From Tenrec ecaudatus (Eukaryota; Chordata; Mammalia; Afrosoricida; Tenrecidae): 64,000 nt of DNA. The position numbers and the translations under genes are program-made. Below the pieces are notes generated by a model. The model saw only the letters and a program-made list of their open reading frames with translations. It did no database searches and had not been told where the DNA came from. The DNA lies in the NCBI RefSeq assembly GCF_050624435.1, contig NC_134541.1, positions 103,474,805 to 103,538,804 of the forward strand, written 5' to 3'. Positions 9,582-18,910 of this stretch are shown piece by piece (positions within the stretch are counted from its first letter, which is position 1; each line of letters begins with the position of its first letter).

Positions 9582-9770
9582 GCCCTGGTAGCATAGTTGT
9601 TATTCATTGAGCTGCTAAGCACAAGGCCAGCAGTTCAAAACCACCAGCCACCCCGAGGGTCAAAGATGAGGCTTACTCTAAAGAGTTAATAGTCTCAGAA
9701 ACCCACAAGTGTGGTTCTACCTTGTCCTTTAAGGTCTCTATGACGTGTTTGACTCGAGCTCACTAATGTT
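9582..9770 (+). repeat. AfroSINE
   Basis: It begins AAGCCCTGGTAGCATAGTTG, has AAGGCCAGCAGTTCAAAACC in the B-box region, and reaches GTCTCTATGACGTGTTTGAC. It lies in tandem with the preceding SINE. Confidence 0.8.
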
Positions 9771-9990
9771 GGGGTGGAAAGCCCAACTGCCGTCTCGTCG
9801 ATTCTAACTCAACAAGGGTTGTTTGCCTTCACTACAGATACGGTCGCCTTAAGTAGGAGCCGCCTGGACAGCTAACAGCACAGTGACACTGCACGGCTTT
9901 TACAGAGGGGACGTAAACCACCAGGCTGATCGGAACATGGGAGGCAGCCTGGGCCCTGAGCCCTACAAAGATGGCCCTGCTGGAGTCCCA

Positions 9991-10620
9991 CTGTCTGCCA
10001 GGATGCTCTCAGGGCTCCCTGGAAGGGACCCTTCATATCCCGCAGTGCTGTTCCTTTGAAACTACTCTGGCTGCCTCAGAAGCTGCCTGCCTAGAATAGC
10101 TGCCACTCAGGGGGTGTAGGTGGGTGTTCTCATCCATCAGTCTCGGAGAACCAAGCGTCATTTTCATCGCTACCTCGAGGGACACCCGGCCCCACCCCCA
10201 CCCCACTTCATAAACTGGGTACTGTCCAACTCTGACCTCCCCAGGCAGGTGGTGAGAATCTCTCCCTGTCCGCCTTCCTCTGGCGGCTGGGTGTCTGCTG
10301 GAGCCCGGAGGCAGCTCGCTTCCCTCCCGACAGGGAGGGCGCACCAGGGGCATCCAGTGGCGTCTTGCAGAGCCTCGTGCAGAGACAGGGAGCTGCCTGG
10401 GCTCTGCTGTCTGCAAGTCAGTTTCGCTCTTCTTTCTGCCTCCTGCCAGCCTTCCTCTGCTCCCTGCTCCACTTGGAGGTCTGCCGCAGCTTCAGAGGGG
10501 AGCTCTTTCCATCCTTGTGGGCTCTCTCTCCCCGCTCTCTGAATTGGTAGAGGATGCAGCATGGCCAGTCATGGTTGAGCAGGTTCTGCACAAGTGCCCC
10601 ACGCTAGGAGACACCTAGAG
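9991..10620. other. No recognised feature
   Basis: The stretch is moderately GC-rich unique-looking sequence. Several overlapping open frames of up to 140 codons on both strands reflect composition rather than coding. A degenerate SINE may lie at about 9850-9990 just before it. Confidence 0.4.
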
Positions 10621-11101
10621 CAGCAGTTCTCAACCTGTGGGTCGCGATCCCTTTGGGGGTCGAACGACCTTTTCACAGGGGTCGCCTAAGACCATTAACA
10701 CATATATTTCCAATGATCTTAGGAACCCAGACACCGCTCCTCTGGCCGTCTCCAGGCGGGTCCGCCACATGCAGATACGCCCACCTACGAGTACTGGTGT
10801 GAAGACTTACCCATGCTACATCATGCTTTGAGACAAAAGTTCATTTATTTGTAACTAGAAATAAATATTTCACAATATATAATGACATACTGATTTTATG
10901 ATTAATCACTGTGCTTTAATGATGTTCAATTTGTAACCATGAAAATACATCCTGCATATCAGATATTTACATTACAATTCAAAGCAGTAGCAAAATTAAA
11001 GTCATGAAGTAGCCATGAAAATAATTTTATGGTTGGGGAGTCACCACAACTTGAGGAACTCTATTAAAGGGTCACGACATTAGGAAGGTTGAGAACCGCT
11101 G
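10621..11101 (+). mobile_element. SPIN (Space Invader) hAT transposon, non-autonomous, 481 bp
   Basis: The ends form an inverted repeat, CAGCAGTTCTCAACCT and its partner ending AGGTTGAGAACCGCTG, with one mismatch in 16. The flanks ACCTAGAG (10613-10620) and GCCTAGAG (11102-11109) are an 8-bp target duplication with one mismatch, as expected for hAT. The interior carries GTCGCGATCCCTTTGGGGGT, CGGGTCCGCCACATGCAGAT and an AT-rich part, which I recognise as SPIN. The 60-codon open frame at the 5' end is not a transposase. SPIN entered tenrec, bushbaby, bats, opossum, lizards and frogs by horizontal transfer. The interior is largely preserved apart from scattered differences. Confidence 0.93.
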
Positions 11102-11199
11102 GCCTAGAGGGTGAGCTCAGGCTTGAGTCCCACCCACCCACAGGGGCAGTGCCATGGATTGGACTGTGCCCACACAAATATGGGTCAACCTGGCAATGT

Positions 11200-11345
11200 C
11201 AGGATTCTTAGCCTTATGTAACCATCGTCCATTTGCTGGTCTGATGTAATTATTGGGACTGACTCATGTCAGTTAGTTTGTTTGGATAATTACATCAGTA
11301 ACTCTATCAGCACACCAAATGGAAAATTATACTAAGAATTATGGC
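11200..11345. mobile_element. Fold-back (palindromic) element
   Basis: Left arm 11202-11254 and right arm 11285-11342 are imperfect inverted repeats: ATTCTTAG with CTAAGAAT, CCATTTG with CCAAATGG, and CTGATGTAATTATT with GATAATTACATCAG. The 30-base centre contains a further small palindrome, ACTGAC-TCAT-GTCAGT. The structure is that of an old palindromic MITE. I cannot assign it to a family. Confidence 0.5.
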
Positions 11346-11399
11346 TTAGCCACATGGATACATATTTGGGGAGCCACAAACCAATCCCTGGCAGCGTCC

Positions 11400-11590
11400 G
11401 CATAGGTGGGTGTGACTCAAGCCTGGGCACAGTAACCCTACAGGACAGCGAAGAGCTGCCTCTGGGGTTTTCTGAGACTTTACAGGAGTCGAAATGATCA
11501 TCCTTCTCCTGCAGAGTGGCTGGTGGTTTCAAACTGCCAAGTGGCAGTTAAGTGGCGCAAGGCATAACCATACACCATCAGGGCTCCTTT
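11400..11590 (-). repeat. AfroSINE
   Basis: Reverse SINE blocks: CCCTACAGGACAGCGAAGAG, CTGCCTCTGGGGTTTTCTGA, GGCTGGTGGTTTCAAACTGC and CACCATCAGGGCTCC at the head. Confidence 0.8.
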
Positions 11591-11872
11591 CGATGATTCA
11601 AGGGGTCTGCAAAAGTACAAGTAATCATTCTACGTGTTGTAAATTCTCACCTCCGTGATGTGAAGGAGGCAGGATTCACGACCACCACGTTAATGAGGCA
11701 GGAATCTCTCTACAGAATTAGGTTAACTCTCTAGTCAGAGCCTCCTGAGATATAAAAGAGGTTAAAGGAGTTAGCAGAGATGGACAGGACTTCAGATAAA
11801 AAGAGCCAGGAGTGGAGTGCATCCATTGGACGTGGCTTCCTTGCACTGAGAATGCTATAGACCAGGGATCGA

Positions 11873-12264
11873 GAACGTTTTCCCACCAAAGGCCATTTGG
11901 ATATTGATCAGATCATTCTCAGGCCACACTGGTCAAACATTTAATTACTTCACCCCTAATGTGATGGCTGAAACAGCTTCTCTTTGGTGAGGCGTGATGT
12001 AAGTTGGTACTGATGGTTTCAAGGGCCTTCCATGGCCCGAGGAACCTGGTGGCATAGTGCTTACACATAGGGCTGCTGAGTGCAAGGTTAGCAGTTCAAA
12101 ACTACCGGCCAACCCATGATAGAAAGATGGAGCTTTCAACTCCCATGAACAGTATGGTCTCGGAAGCCTCCGAGGTCAATCCTATAGGGTTTCTATGTGT
12201 CAGCATCACCCCGCTGGCAGTGCTTTTGGCACATGCCCCTTGGGCTGCACATTCCCCATCACTG
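11873..12264. mobile_element. hAT-like non-autonomous element split by a SINE
   Basis: The left end reads CAGGGATCGAGAACGTTTTC and the right end, reversed, CAGTGATGGGGAATGTGCAG, a hAT/Charlie-type terminal inverted repeat. An AfroSINE (12040-12230) interrupts the element. The 8-bp flanks CTATAGAC and GGCTAGGG do not match well, so the boundaries are tentative. Confidence 0.5.
12040..12230 (+). repeat. AfroSINE inside a hAT element
   Basis: It starts GGAACCTGGTGGCATAGTGC, has AAGGTTAGCAGTTCAAAACT, GAAAGATGGAGCTTTCAACT and ends near TCACCCCGCTGGCAGTGC. It is younger than the hAT-like element that surrounds it. Confidence 0.8.
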
Positions 12265-12834
12265 GGCTAGGGCTCAGGGGCAGACTGATCACTGGCAGAG
12301 AAAAGCCTTACCCGGACCCCCTTGAGCTGGTACCTTGAGTTTGGATGAGTAACCTCCCAACCTTCGAGAGAATAAATGCCTGTTCATTAAAGCCCCTCCT
12401 TGTGGTATTTCGGCTGTGGATACTAACTTCGAGTCTTCTTGCTCTGCCGCCCTTACCTGCAGCTCACACGGGGATTTGTCAATGGAGGTGACTAGGGCTC
12501 TGGGCAGCTGAGAACCAGTTCTATCTGTTTCTCTTGATCCTGGCAGTGCCCATGTACCCAGCGGAGGTGTTCCAGAGAGACCATGCAGTCCTGCCTCTTG
12601 ATCTTGACCCCCCTCTCGGCTGAGACCTGGGATGTCCTGCTTTTCCTTTGAGTCCCTGTCCTGCCTTCTCTCCTCCCAACAAACGCCCTTTCTCTGCTTC
12701 AGGAGGCAGCAGAGCTGGAAAGGGCTGTCACCCAGGAACCCTAACTGACGATAATAAGCCAATGGCTGCAGAACGGGCTTTGACTGCTGGTGCCCCGTGT
12801 ATGTCTCAGACTAGAACTACCCTCCATTTGGTTT
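12265..12834. other. No recognised feature
   Basis: A mixed-composition stretch without an element or exon I can name. The 157-codon open frame on the minus strand (12289-12762) has no domain I recognise. Confidence 0.4.
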
Positions 12835-13020
12835 TCATGGCTCAGTGGTTACACATGGGGCGTCAAACTGCAAGGTCAGCAGTTTGAAACCACCAGCCAC
12901 TCCATAGGAGAAAGATGGGGCTTTCTACTCCTGTAAAGAGTTACAGCCTTGAATACACACAAAGGTCGCTGCGAGTCATAATCAACTGTAGGCAGCGCGT
13001 TTGGCTTGGTTTGATTTTTA
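12835..13020 (+). repeat. AfroSINE
   Basis: The blocks AAGGTCAGCAGTTTGAAACC, GAAAGATGGGGCTTTCTACT, CTGTAAAGAGTTACAG and GTCGCTGCGAGTCATAATC are in SINE order, with a TTTGGCTTGGTTTGATTTTT tail. Confidence 0.85.
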
Positions 13021-13182
13021 GAAGGAGATCGCTAGGCCTTTCTTCCTTGACTGGAAACTGCTGCTGCACCTGTTCAGTATCCTAGCCACATGACAGGGGT
13101 GGGTGTGGGTGTGGGTGTGACTTCAGTTCCTTGGCCCTGGGTGCGGCCTGAGTTTCTCTCAAACATAAACAAAAAAGAAAAG

Positions 13183-13372
13183 CAAACTCATTGCCCTGGA
13201 GTCAATTCTGACTCATAGCCACCCCAGAGGACAGAGTAGGCTTTCTAGGCTCTCACTCTTTATGGGAGTAAAAAGCCTCGTCTTTCCCCTGTGGAGAGGC
13301 TGGTGGTCTCAAACTGCTGACCTTTCAGTTAGCCACCCAATGCATAACCCACTGCACTACTAGGACTCCCAC
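13183..13372 (-). repeat. AfroSINE
   Basis: Reverse order: GAGTCAATTCTGACTCATAG, GGACAGAGTAGGC, TTTATGGGAGTAAAAAGCCT, GGTGGTCTCAAACTGCTGAC and CACTGCACTACTAGGACTCC. Confidence 0.85.
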
Positions 13373-13384
13373 ATCCCAAACGAA

Positions 13385-13573
13385 AACACTCCTGTCATTG
13401 ACTCAATGCCGACTCATCGTGACCCTCAAGGATAGGGTAGAACTGAGGGTTTCCAGGACTGACAATCTTTATGGGACGAGAAAGCCTCCACTTTCTCCCA
13501 TGGAGCGGTTGGTGGTTTCGAACCACTGACCTGCAGTTCCAAGCCCAACTCAAACTCATGTACCACCAGGCAA
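13385..13573 (-). repeat. AfroSINE
   Basis: A second SINE in the same orientation, directly behind the previous one, with GACTCAATGCCGACTCATCG, GGATAGGGTAGAACTGAGGG and GGTTTCGAACCACTGACC. Confidence 0.85.
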
Positions 13574-13701
13574 GAATTCAAGCCACCACTGCCCCCTTCT
13601 GAAAAACAGGATGATAACGAAATTACTCACCATCAAGGAAGAGGGTTATAAAAATTTAAAAATGCAATTCTGGGTATAAATGTCCTGAAAATATACCTCC
13701 A

Positions 13702-13995
13702 AAACTCAAACTCCCTGCCATTGAGTCAATTCTGACTCATAGCAACCCGATAAGACAGGGTAGAACTGCCCCTATGGGTTTCTGAGGCTAGGAATAGAAA
13801 GTCTCATTTTTTTAAAACGTTTTATTAGGGACTCATACAATTCTTATCACAATCCATACATACATCAATTGTATAAAGCGCATTTGTACATTCTTTGCCC
13901 TTATCATTTTCAAAGCATTTGCTCTCCACTTAAGCCCTATGCATCAAGTCCTCTTTTTTCCCCTCCCTCCTTGCTCCCCCGAAAGTCTCATTTTT
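13702..13995 (-). repeat. AfroSINE split by an L1
   Basis: The SINE tail half is at 13702-13811 (ACTCCCTGCCATTGAGTCAA, GACAGGGTAGAACTGCCCCT, TTTCTGAGGCTAGG). After the L1 only the duplicated 15 bases remain recognisable as SINE (13981-13995), so the SINE was already truncated or ends there. Confidence 0.7.
13812..13980 (-). mobile_element. 5'-truncated L1 with perfect 15-bp target duplication
   Basis: A minus-strand L1 3' end (ACGTTTTATTAGGGACTCAT, CAATCCATACATACATCAAT, ATTTGCTCTCCACTTAAGCC) is bounded by GAAAGTCTCATTTTT at 13797-13811 and 13981-13995. The identical flanks mark a recent insertion into a SINE. Confidence 0.9.
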
Positions 13996-14009
13996 GTACA
14001 ATAAATATG

Positions 14010-14380
14010 CCCAGTTTTTGTAGGTAGGTGCCATTGAGTCAGTTCTGACCCATAGCGACCCTGTGCACAACAGAATGAAACACTGCCTGGTCCTGCTCCA
14101 TTCGCACCATCGATCCTCTGCTGAGTTCATTGTTGCCGCCACTGTGTCAATCCACCTCCCTGAGGGCCTTCCTCTTTTTCACTGGCCTCTACCAAGCATG
14201 ATGTCCTTCTCCAGGGACTGGCCTCTCCTGACATGTCCAAAGTATCTGAGATGCAGTCTGGCCATCCTTGGCTCTAAGGAGCACTCTGGCTGTACTTCTT
14301 CCAAGACAGACTGGTTTGTCCTTTTTGCAGTCCATGGTACTTTCGACATTCTTCTTCAGCACCACCATTCAAATATATAA
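14010..14380 (-). mobile_element. RTE LINE 3' fragment
   Basis: The reverse RTE 3' region is well kept: TAGGTGCCATTGAGTCAGTT, CCTCTTTTTCACTGGCCTC, ATGTCCTTCTCCAGGGACTG, TCTAAGGAGCACTCTGGCTG and CATTCTTCTTCAGCACCACC. Confidence 0.85.
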
Positions 14381-14423
14381 ATGCCCAGTAGGATCTAAAT
14401 AAATATTTGTTCTTACCTACAGT

Positions 14424-14515
14424 GAAGCCTGGTGGCGTAGTGGCTTGTGAGTTGGGTTGCTAACTGCAAGGTCAGCAGTTTGAATCTATCTATTGCTCTG
14501 AGAGACAAGCATGAG
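14424..14515 (+). repeat. AfroSINE head fragment
   Basis: The head GAAGCCTGGTGGCGTAGTGG and AACTGCAAGGTCAGCAGTTT are well preserved; the element stops before the middle block. Confidence 0.75.
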
Positions 14516-15270
14516 CCATTTTGCTCCCGTGAGGATGAGTTCCCAAACGTATTTGGTCTACAGTCCCCTTTTTAGGAAAAGAAAACTGACGTGGCGTCCC
14601 CGGCAGGGAAAGACGTGTACTGTAGGCCGCCAACAAAGAGAAAGTGCAGGCCTCTGGCTTTGCTGTCCCCTGGCTCGTGTCAGCGACCCTTCGGGGTGGT
14701 ATTGCCCACTTTGGGAACCGTGGGTTCACAGCCTCCGGAAGTGCTCCCATGCCCCGGAGAGTCACCAGGCACTGGACTCATGGCAATGGGCTGGGGCTGG
14801 GTTGCTTTCGCTGTTGTGAAAGGACGACAGTCCACTCAGCTTGGCTAACCACACTGTGCGCACTGTGGGGGCTGTGCGTAGCGGGGGAGTGGGGAGAGGG
14901 GGAAGTCCCAGTGCTTCGGGCTTCTCTGTAGTGGGCATGGGGAGAGGGATGAGCAGTGTGCTTCCACAAGGATCCACAGCCTTGGAAAGCCATACGGCAG
15001 TCCCACCCTGCCTGACAGGGCTGTCCGAGTCAGCAGCCCCTCCCCAGCAGGGGTTGGGGCTGAGTGTGGTCCAGGAAGGGGGACAGTCGAGACTGCAGAA
15101 GACCCAGGTCCCACCCAGGGCTTCCAAGGAATGAGCATTTAAAACAAACACCAAAAAGCTCCCTGGTGAGCCTTCTGCTGACTAAATTAGAAAACGGTTC
15201 CCTTCGATTCTTGGTAGATACGTTCAGCAGCAGTGCTGGCCTGTCCACGCTTGGGCGACCACAGTATTTC
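14516..15270. other. GC-rich unique-looking stretch
   Basis: Many overlapping open frames on both strands come from high GC content. There is no clear CpG-island promoter and no domain or splice-site pattern that I can defend. Confidence 0.4.
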
Positions 15271-15273
15271 CGC

Positions 15274-15470
15274 ATTGCTGGTGGTGTGGTGGTGACACGT
15301 GGTGTGGGGCTGCTAACCACAAGGTCAGCCGTTCAAAATGCCCAGGAGCTCCACAGGAGAAAGATGGGGCTCTCTGCTCCCATAAAGAGTTACGGCTTGG
15401 GAAGACTACAGGGCCAGGTCTACCCGGTCCTAGAGGAGCGCCAGGAGTCAGAGCCCACTCCGTGGTGGAG
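15274..15470 (+). repeat. AfroSINE
   Basis: SINE order with CTAACCACAAGGTCAGCCGT, GAGAAAGATGGGGCTCTCTG, AAAGAGTTACGG and GAGTCAGAGCCCACTCC. Confidence 0.8.
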
Positions 15471-15665
15471 AGTGTCTTGGCCTGGGTGGGCGTGCTGCTC
15501 TGTGCTTTTGTCCTCACCGCTGCTGCTGCCACCTTTGGGTCCCCTTGTCACTCTGATGGCCACGGTACCAAGAGAAAATTGAGTGTGGGACCTGAATCAG
15601 GGTCCCACCCCCAAAAGTCCAGTGAAAGGCGAACCCTCTACCATCAAGTCAATTTCCTTTCCACC

Positions 15666-15860
15666 ATCACTCAACTCACTGCCATCGAGTCGCTGCCAAC
15701 GAACAGGGAGCCCGTAGGACAAGGTCTTTATAGGCAACTCTTTAAGGAAGCAGAGAGCCTCCTCTTTAGCCCACAGAGAACAGCGTCATGGTGGTTTCAC
15801 ATGGCCGTGATGTGACGTTAGCAGGCCAGCACATAACTGTGACGCACCAGGGCTCCAAGC
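15666..15860 (-). repeat. AfroSINE
   Basis: Reverse order: AACTCACTGCCATCGAGTCG, GCCCGTAGGACAAGGTC, GGTGGTTTCACATGGCC and GACGCACCAGGGCTCC. Confidence 0.8.
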
Positions 15861-15921
15861 CCCCCGGCCCCCAGTTTTCCCTCCTTTTTAGAAGAATTTT
15901 TATGTCCGCTGTTGTTTGAAA

Positions 15922-16060
15922 AGAAGCCCTGGTGGTATAGTGGGTTACAAGGCGGCAGTTCGAAACCAGCAGCTGCTCTGCGGGAGGACAGGCTGTAAAG
16001 ATTTAAAGCCTCAGAGCCCCGCGGGCGGGTAGGTAGTTCTACGCTGTCCTATAACGTTGG
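15922..16060 (+). repeat. AfroSINE with internal shortening
   Basis: It starts AAGCCCTGGTGGTATAGTGG and goes directly to GGCGGCAGTTCGAAACCAGC, so part of the tRNA-like head between A and B boxes is missing. It ends near CTGTCCTATAACG. Confidence 0.75.
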
Positions 16061-16162
16061 TAAAACAATTCCATGGTAGGGAGTTTGCTTTTGGGTTTGA
16101 GACTTGTTTGGGATCCCCAAAGGTTTATCTTTCCGTTTTGTCTGCTTACCTATGTATCTAGG

Positions 16163-16235
16163 AGGCCTGCTGGCAGAGTGCTTGCGAATTGGGCTGCGAA
16201 CAGCCAGGTCAGCAGTTCGAAACCACCAGCCACTG
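16163..16235 (+). repeat. AfroSINE head fragment
   Basis: Only the tRNA-derived head is present: GGCCTGCTGGCAGAGTGC and AGGTCAGCAGTTCGAAACCA, with good A and B box similarity. Confidence 0.7.
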
Positions 16236-16444
16236 TATATCTATAAAAGCTACTGTCGCTGTACCTAGTTATGCGTGTTACTATCTAGGTAACTTTCTTG
16301 TGAGGACAGGCTCTCTGACTATATAGAAATCTGTGCTACTGTCTGTACCTGGTGGGTTAGCAGTCCCACTTACCCTACAGCACCCTCAGGGCCCCTCTGC
16401 ATCAGCTCCCACCCCAGGGATAAGCTGGGCCTTGGTAGTTTATC

Positions 16445-16590
16445 AGGAGCCCTGGTTGGAACCCACCCATGGCTCCGTGGGAGAAAGACCCAGCTTTCCT
16501 CAAGACGACAGACTGGGTGGGCCTCTGTTGAGACATACTGGGTCTCTAAGGGCTGGAGTCAACTCAGCGGCAGTGAGCTTGGTGGGTCAG
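16445..16590 (+). repeat. AfroSINE, internally deleted
   Basis: The head AGGAGCCCTGGTTGGAACCC, then GGGAGAAAGACCCAGCTTTC and the tail GGAGTCAACTCAGCGGCAGT are seen. Confidence 0.65.
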
Positions 16591-16657
16591 AACCTATGCA
16601 GTTTGTCCTCAACAAACAAAAGTTCAGCCTGCCAAAGTCAGCGCTGATCCCTTAGGC

Positions 16658-16867
16658 CAGCGGTCCTCAACCTTCCTGATGCCGCCACTCTTTCAGACAG
16701 TTCCTCATGTGGTGGTGACCCACCCCCCCAACCATAACATTATTTTTGTTGTTATTTCATAACTGTAATTTTGTTACTGTTAAGAACTGCAATGTAAGTA
16801 TCTGATTTTCTGATGATCTTAGGCGACCCCTGTGAAAGGGTCGTGACCCACAGGTTGAGAACCGCTG
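16658..16867 (-). mobile_element. Mini-SPIN hAT MITE, 210 bp
   Basis: The ends CAGCGGTCCTCAACC and GGTTGAGAACCGCTG are inverted repeats with one mismatch. The interior (GTTATTTCATAACTGTAATT, ATGATCTTAGGCGACCCCTG) is the SPIN interior in reverse orientation with a large deletion. The flanks CCTTAGGC and CCTAGGCC agree if one base is inserted. Confidence 0.88.
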
Positions 16868-17129
16868 CCTAGGCCCCGTCACAAGCTAACAATATACACG
16901 CAGGTAGAGGGCCCAGGGCTTCCAAGAGAGGACAGCTATGAGAGTGCCTTCCCTGCACCCTCTGCCCACCCACCCACCTATCCGCAAGTTTTCTTACCGC
17001 ACCCCGCCATGCTCTGGCTGAGTCTGAAACGGGCATTGCATGGTCAAAATAGTGCATGGCTGGGCAGCCAAGATTCATCCTGGCTGTGCTGTGTGACCTC
17101 ATTAGGCGCTGAACCACTCTGTTGCTTCA

Positions 17130-17300
17130 AAGGGCTGCATACTCACCTGCAAGGTTAGTGCTTCGAGTCCACCCCACAGTGCTGGCCATCTGCCTTCAGT
17201 AAGACCCAGTCCAGAAAAGCCTGTGCAAGACAAATTCTGTTCTGTAGCCTGCGGGGCGGCCCAGCGAAAGGCTCCACTCGATGGCAGTGGGTTTGGTTTG
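17130..17300 (+). repeat. Degenerate AfroSINE
   Basis: The blocks CTGCAAGGTTAGTGCTTCGA and CACTCGATGGCAGTGGGTTT suggest a diverged SINE. The middle is poorly matched. Confidence 0.45.
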
Positions 17301-17417
17301 GGGTTCTGCTGCTCTTCGCTCTGTAAAGTGGGGATCCTAGAACTTATGGCTCTGGGGGCTTGCCGGGGTAAAGATGGAATGTGGAATGTGTGTCAGGACC
17401 CCAGAGCAACAGTCTCA

Positions 17418-17622
17418 AATAAACCAAACTCACTGCCATCGAGTCAATTATGACTCACAGCGACCCTATGGGGCAGGATAAAACTGCCCTGGTGGGTTTC
17501 TGAGGCTACAAATCTTTATGGGAGCAGATAGCCTCATCTTTCTCCCAAGGAGTGGCTGGTGGGTTCGAACTGCTGACCTTGTGGTTAGAGCCCAACATGT
17601 AACCCATGATGCCACAAAGGTG
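17418..17622 (-). repeat. AfroSINE, full length
   Basis: This is one of the best preserved copies: AAACTCACTGCCATCGAGTC, GACTCACAGCGACCCTATGG, GTGGGTTTCTGAGGCTAC, TTTATGGGAGCAGATAGCCT, GGGTTCGAACTGCTGACC (B box) and CATGTAACCCATGATGCCAC (A-box side). Confidence 0.92.
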
Positions 17623-17659
17623 ACGTGGTCACACTGCTGCAAGTGCCAAGGAAGTGCTA

Positions 17660-18165
17660 GTTGGTATCATTATAATAATAGCAAAAGCATGAATAATAAT
17701 GTAATATATAACATAATGTAATCTAATGTATGATATATATTATACAATGTAATATAGTCTAATATATTTGTTATATATCATATCATATTATGTTTATTAT
17801 GTTCATTACATCATATATGGTATACACTATATTTAATAGTGTATTATATATTACATTACATTATTCTATACCATGTATATATGTATATATTATATAAAAT
17901 GTAATATGGTCTATTGTTACATTACATTTATATCATAATATATGTTACATGTAATATATTAAATATTCTATCACATTACAATGCTATTATGTATATCTTA
18001 TATAATGTAATGTAGTATACTGTTTATATATTATATTATAATCTCTATATTAATATAACATAATCTATCATATCATTGAATGTACTATTATACATTATCT
18101 AATGTATCATATTCTTAGAAGATCATCTTGTATCATACTACATTACTATATTACACTGTGATACT
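17660..18165. repeat. 500-bp AT-rich degenerate satellite-like block
   Basis: The stretch is built almost entirely from variants of TAATGTAATATAT and its complement ATATATTACATTA, with many self-complementary parts. No stretch of more than a few G or C occurs. It ends just before an RTE 3' tip. Confidence 0.85.
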
Positions 18166-18167
18166 GT

Positions 18168-18280
18168 TCTCAGACACAGGAACAATTGTGAGGTGGCACA
18201 GGACCGTGCAGTGTTTGATTCTCTGTGCACACGGTTGCTATGGGTTGGAGCCGGCTCGATGGCACCTCGCAGAAATAACA
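18168..18280 (+). mobile_element. RTE LINE 3' tip
   Basis: The sequence GGAACAATTGTGAGGTGGCA, GACCGTGCAGTGTTTGATTC and GGAGCCGGCTCGATGGCACC is the terminal RTE segment. Confidence 0.75.
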
Positions 18281-18582
18281 TGATATAGTATAATGACTCA
18301 GTATTAAGCCAGGTCTCGTCACAGGTCCCGGAATGTAAGCTGAACCCTTAGGATTTCAGATACCATCTCCTCCAAGGCCGCAGAGCTGCCGGATCACCGC
18401 AAGGTTACACAGGAGAGCGGTCAAGGCTCCAGAGCTTGCCTTGTCCAGGGCCATCAGCTGGCAGTGGCGCAGCCTGGTTCCATTGTGATGTGGGCAACAC
18501 CACTGGCATTGTGGTCATCAGTCCCGGCACACCTTGACCCGTGTGACCGAGCAGAGCTGTCCAGAGGCTGCCGCCTCCAGTG

Positions 18583-18745
18583 CCCTGATGGCGCGGTGGG
18601 TAAGCACGGGGCAGCTGGGACATTGTGACCACTGCCGGGGAAAGACGGGCCACTGCTTCCACGAAGAGCTCCTGGAGACCCGCGGGGCCGTTCCACTTCG
18701 TCTGTCCCACAGGGTCCCCGCGAGTCGGGACGGGCTCAGTGACTC
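18583..18745 (+). repeat. CpG-rich AfroSINE
   Basis: The head CCTGATGGCGCGGTGGGTAA, then ACCCGCGGGGCCGTTCCACT and GTCCCCGCGAGTCGGGACGG keep many CpGs. This suggests a young copy or one shielded from CpG decay. Confidence 0.7.
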
Positions 18746-18749
18746 CCAA

Positions 18750-18910
18750 TAACAGTAGTCAGCTGGCCTCCGCAGAGGCGCCACTCCACGGCTGCGGGTT
18801 GTCTCTGCAGGAGCAGATTGCCAGGCCTTTCTCCCGCAGAGTCACTGGGTGGCCTCAAAGTGCCAACTGGCAGGCCAGCAACCAAGAGATAGCATTTGGC
18901 CCCCCCAGGG
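18750..18910 (-). repeat. AfroSINE, opposite orientation
   Basis: Reverse blocks GGTTGTCTCTGCAGGAGCAG, TTTCTCCCGCAGAGTCACTG and GGGTGGCCTCAAAGTGCC. It forms an inverted pair with the preceding SINE. Confidence 0.7.

Noticed and set aside
14490..15582. Cluster of overlapping open frames of 70-172 codons
   Set aside because: They overlap on both strands in several frames, show no domains and run into SINE sequence, so they are composition artefacts.
17660..18165. AT-rich block as a matrix attachment site or replication origin
   Set aside because: AT content alone is not evidence of either function; only the repeat nature is reported.
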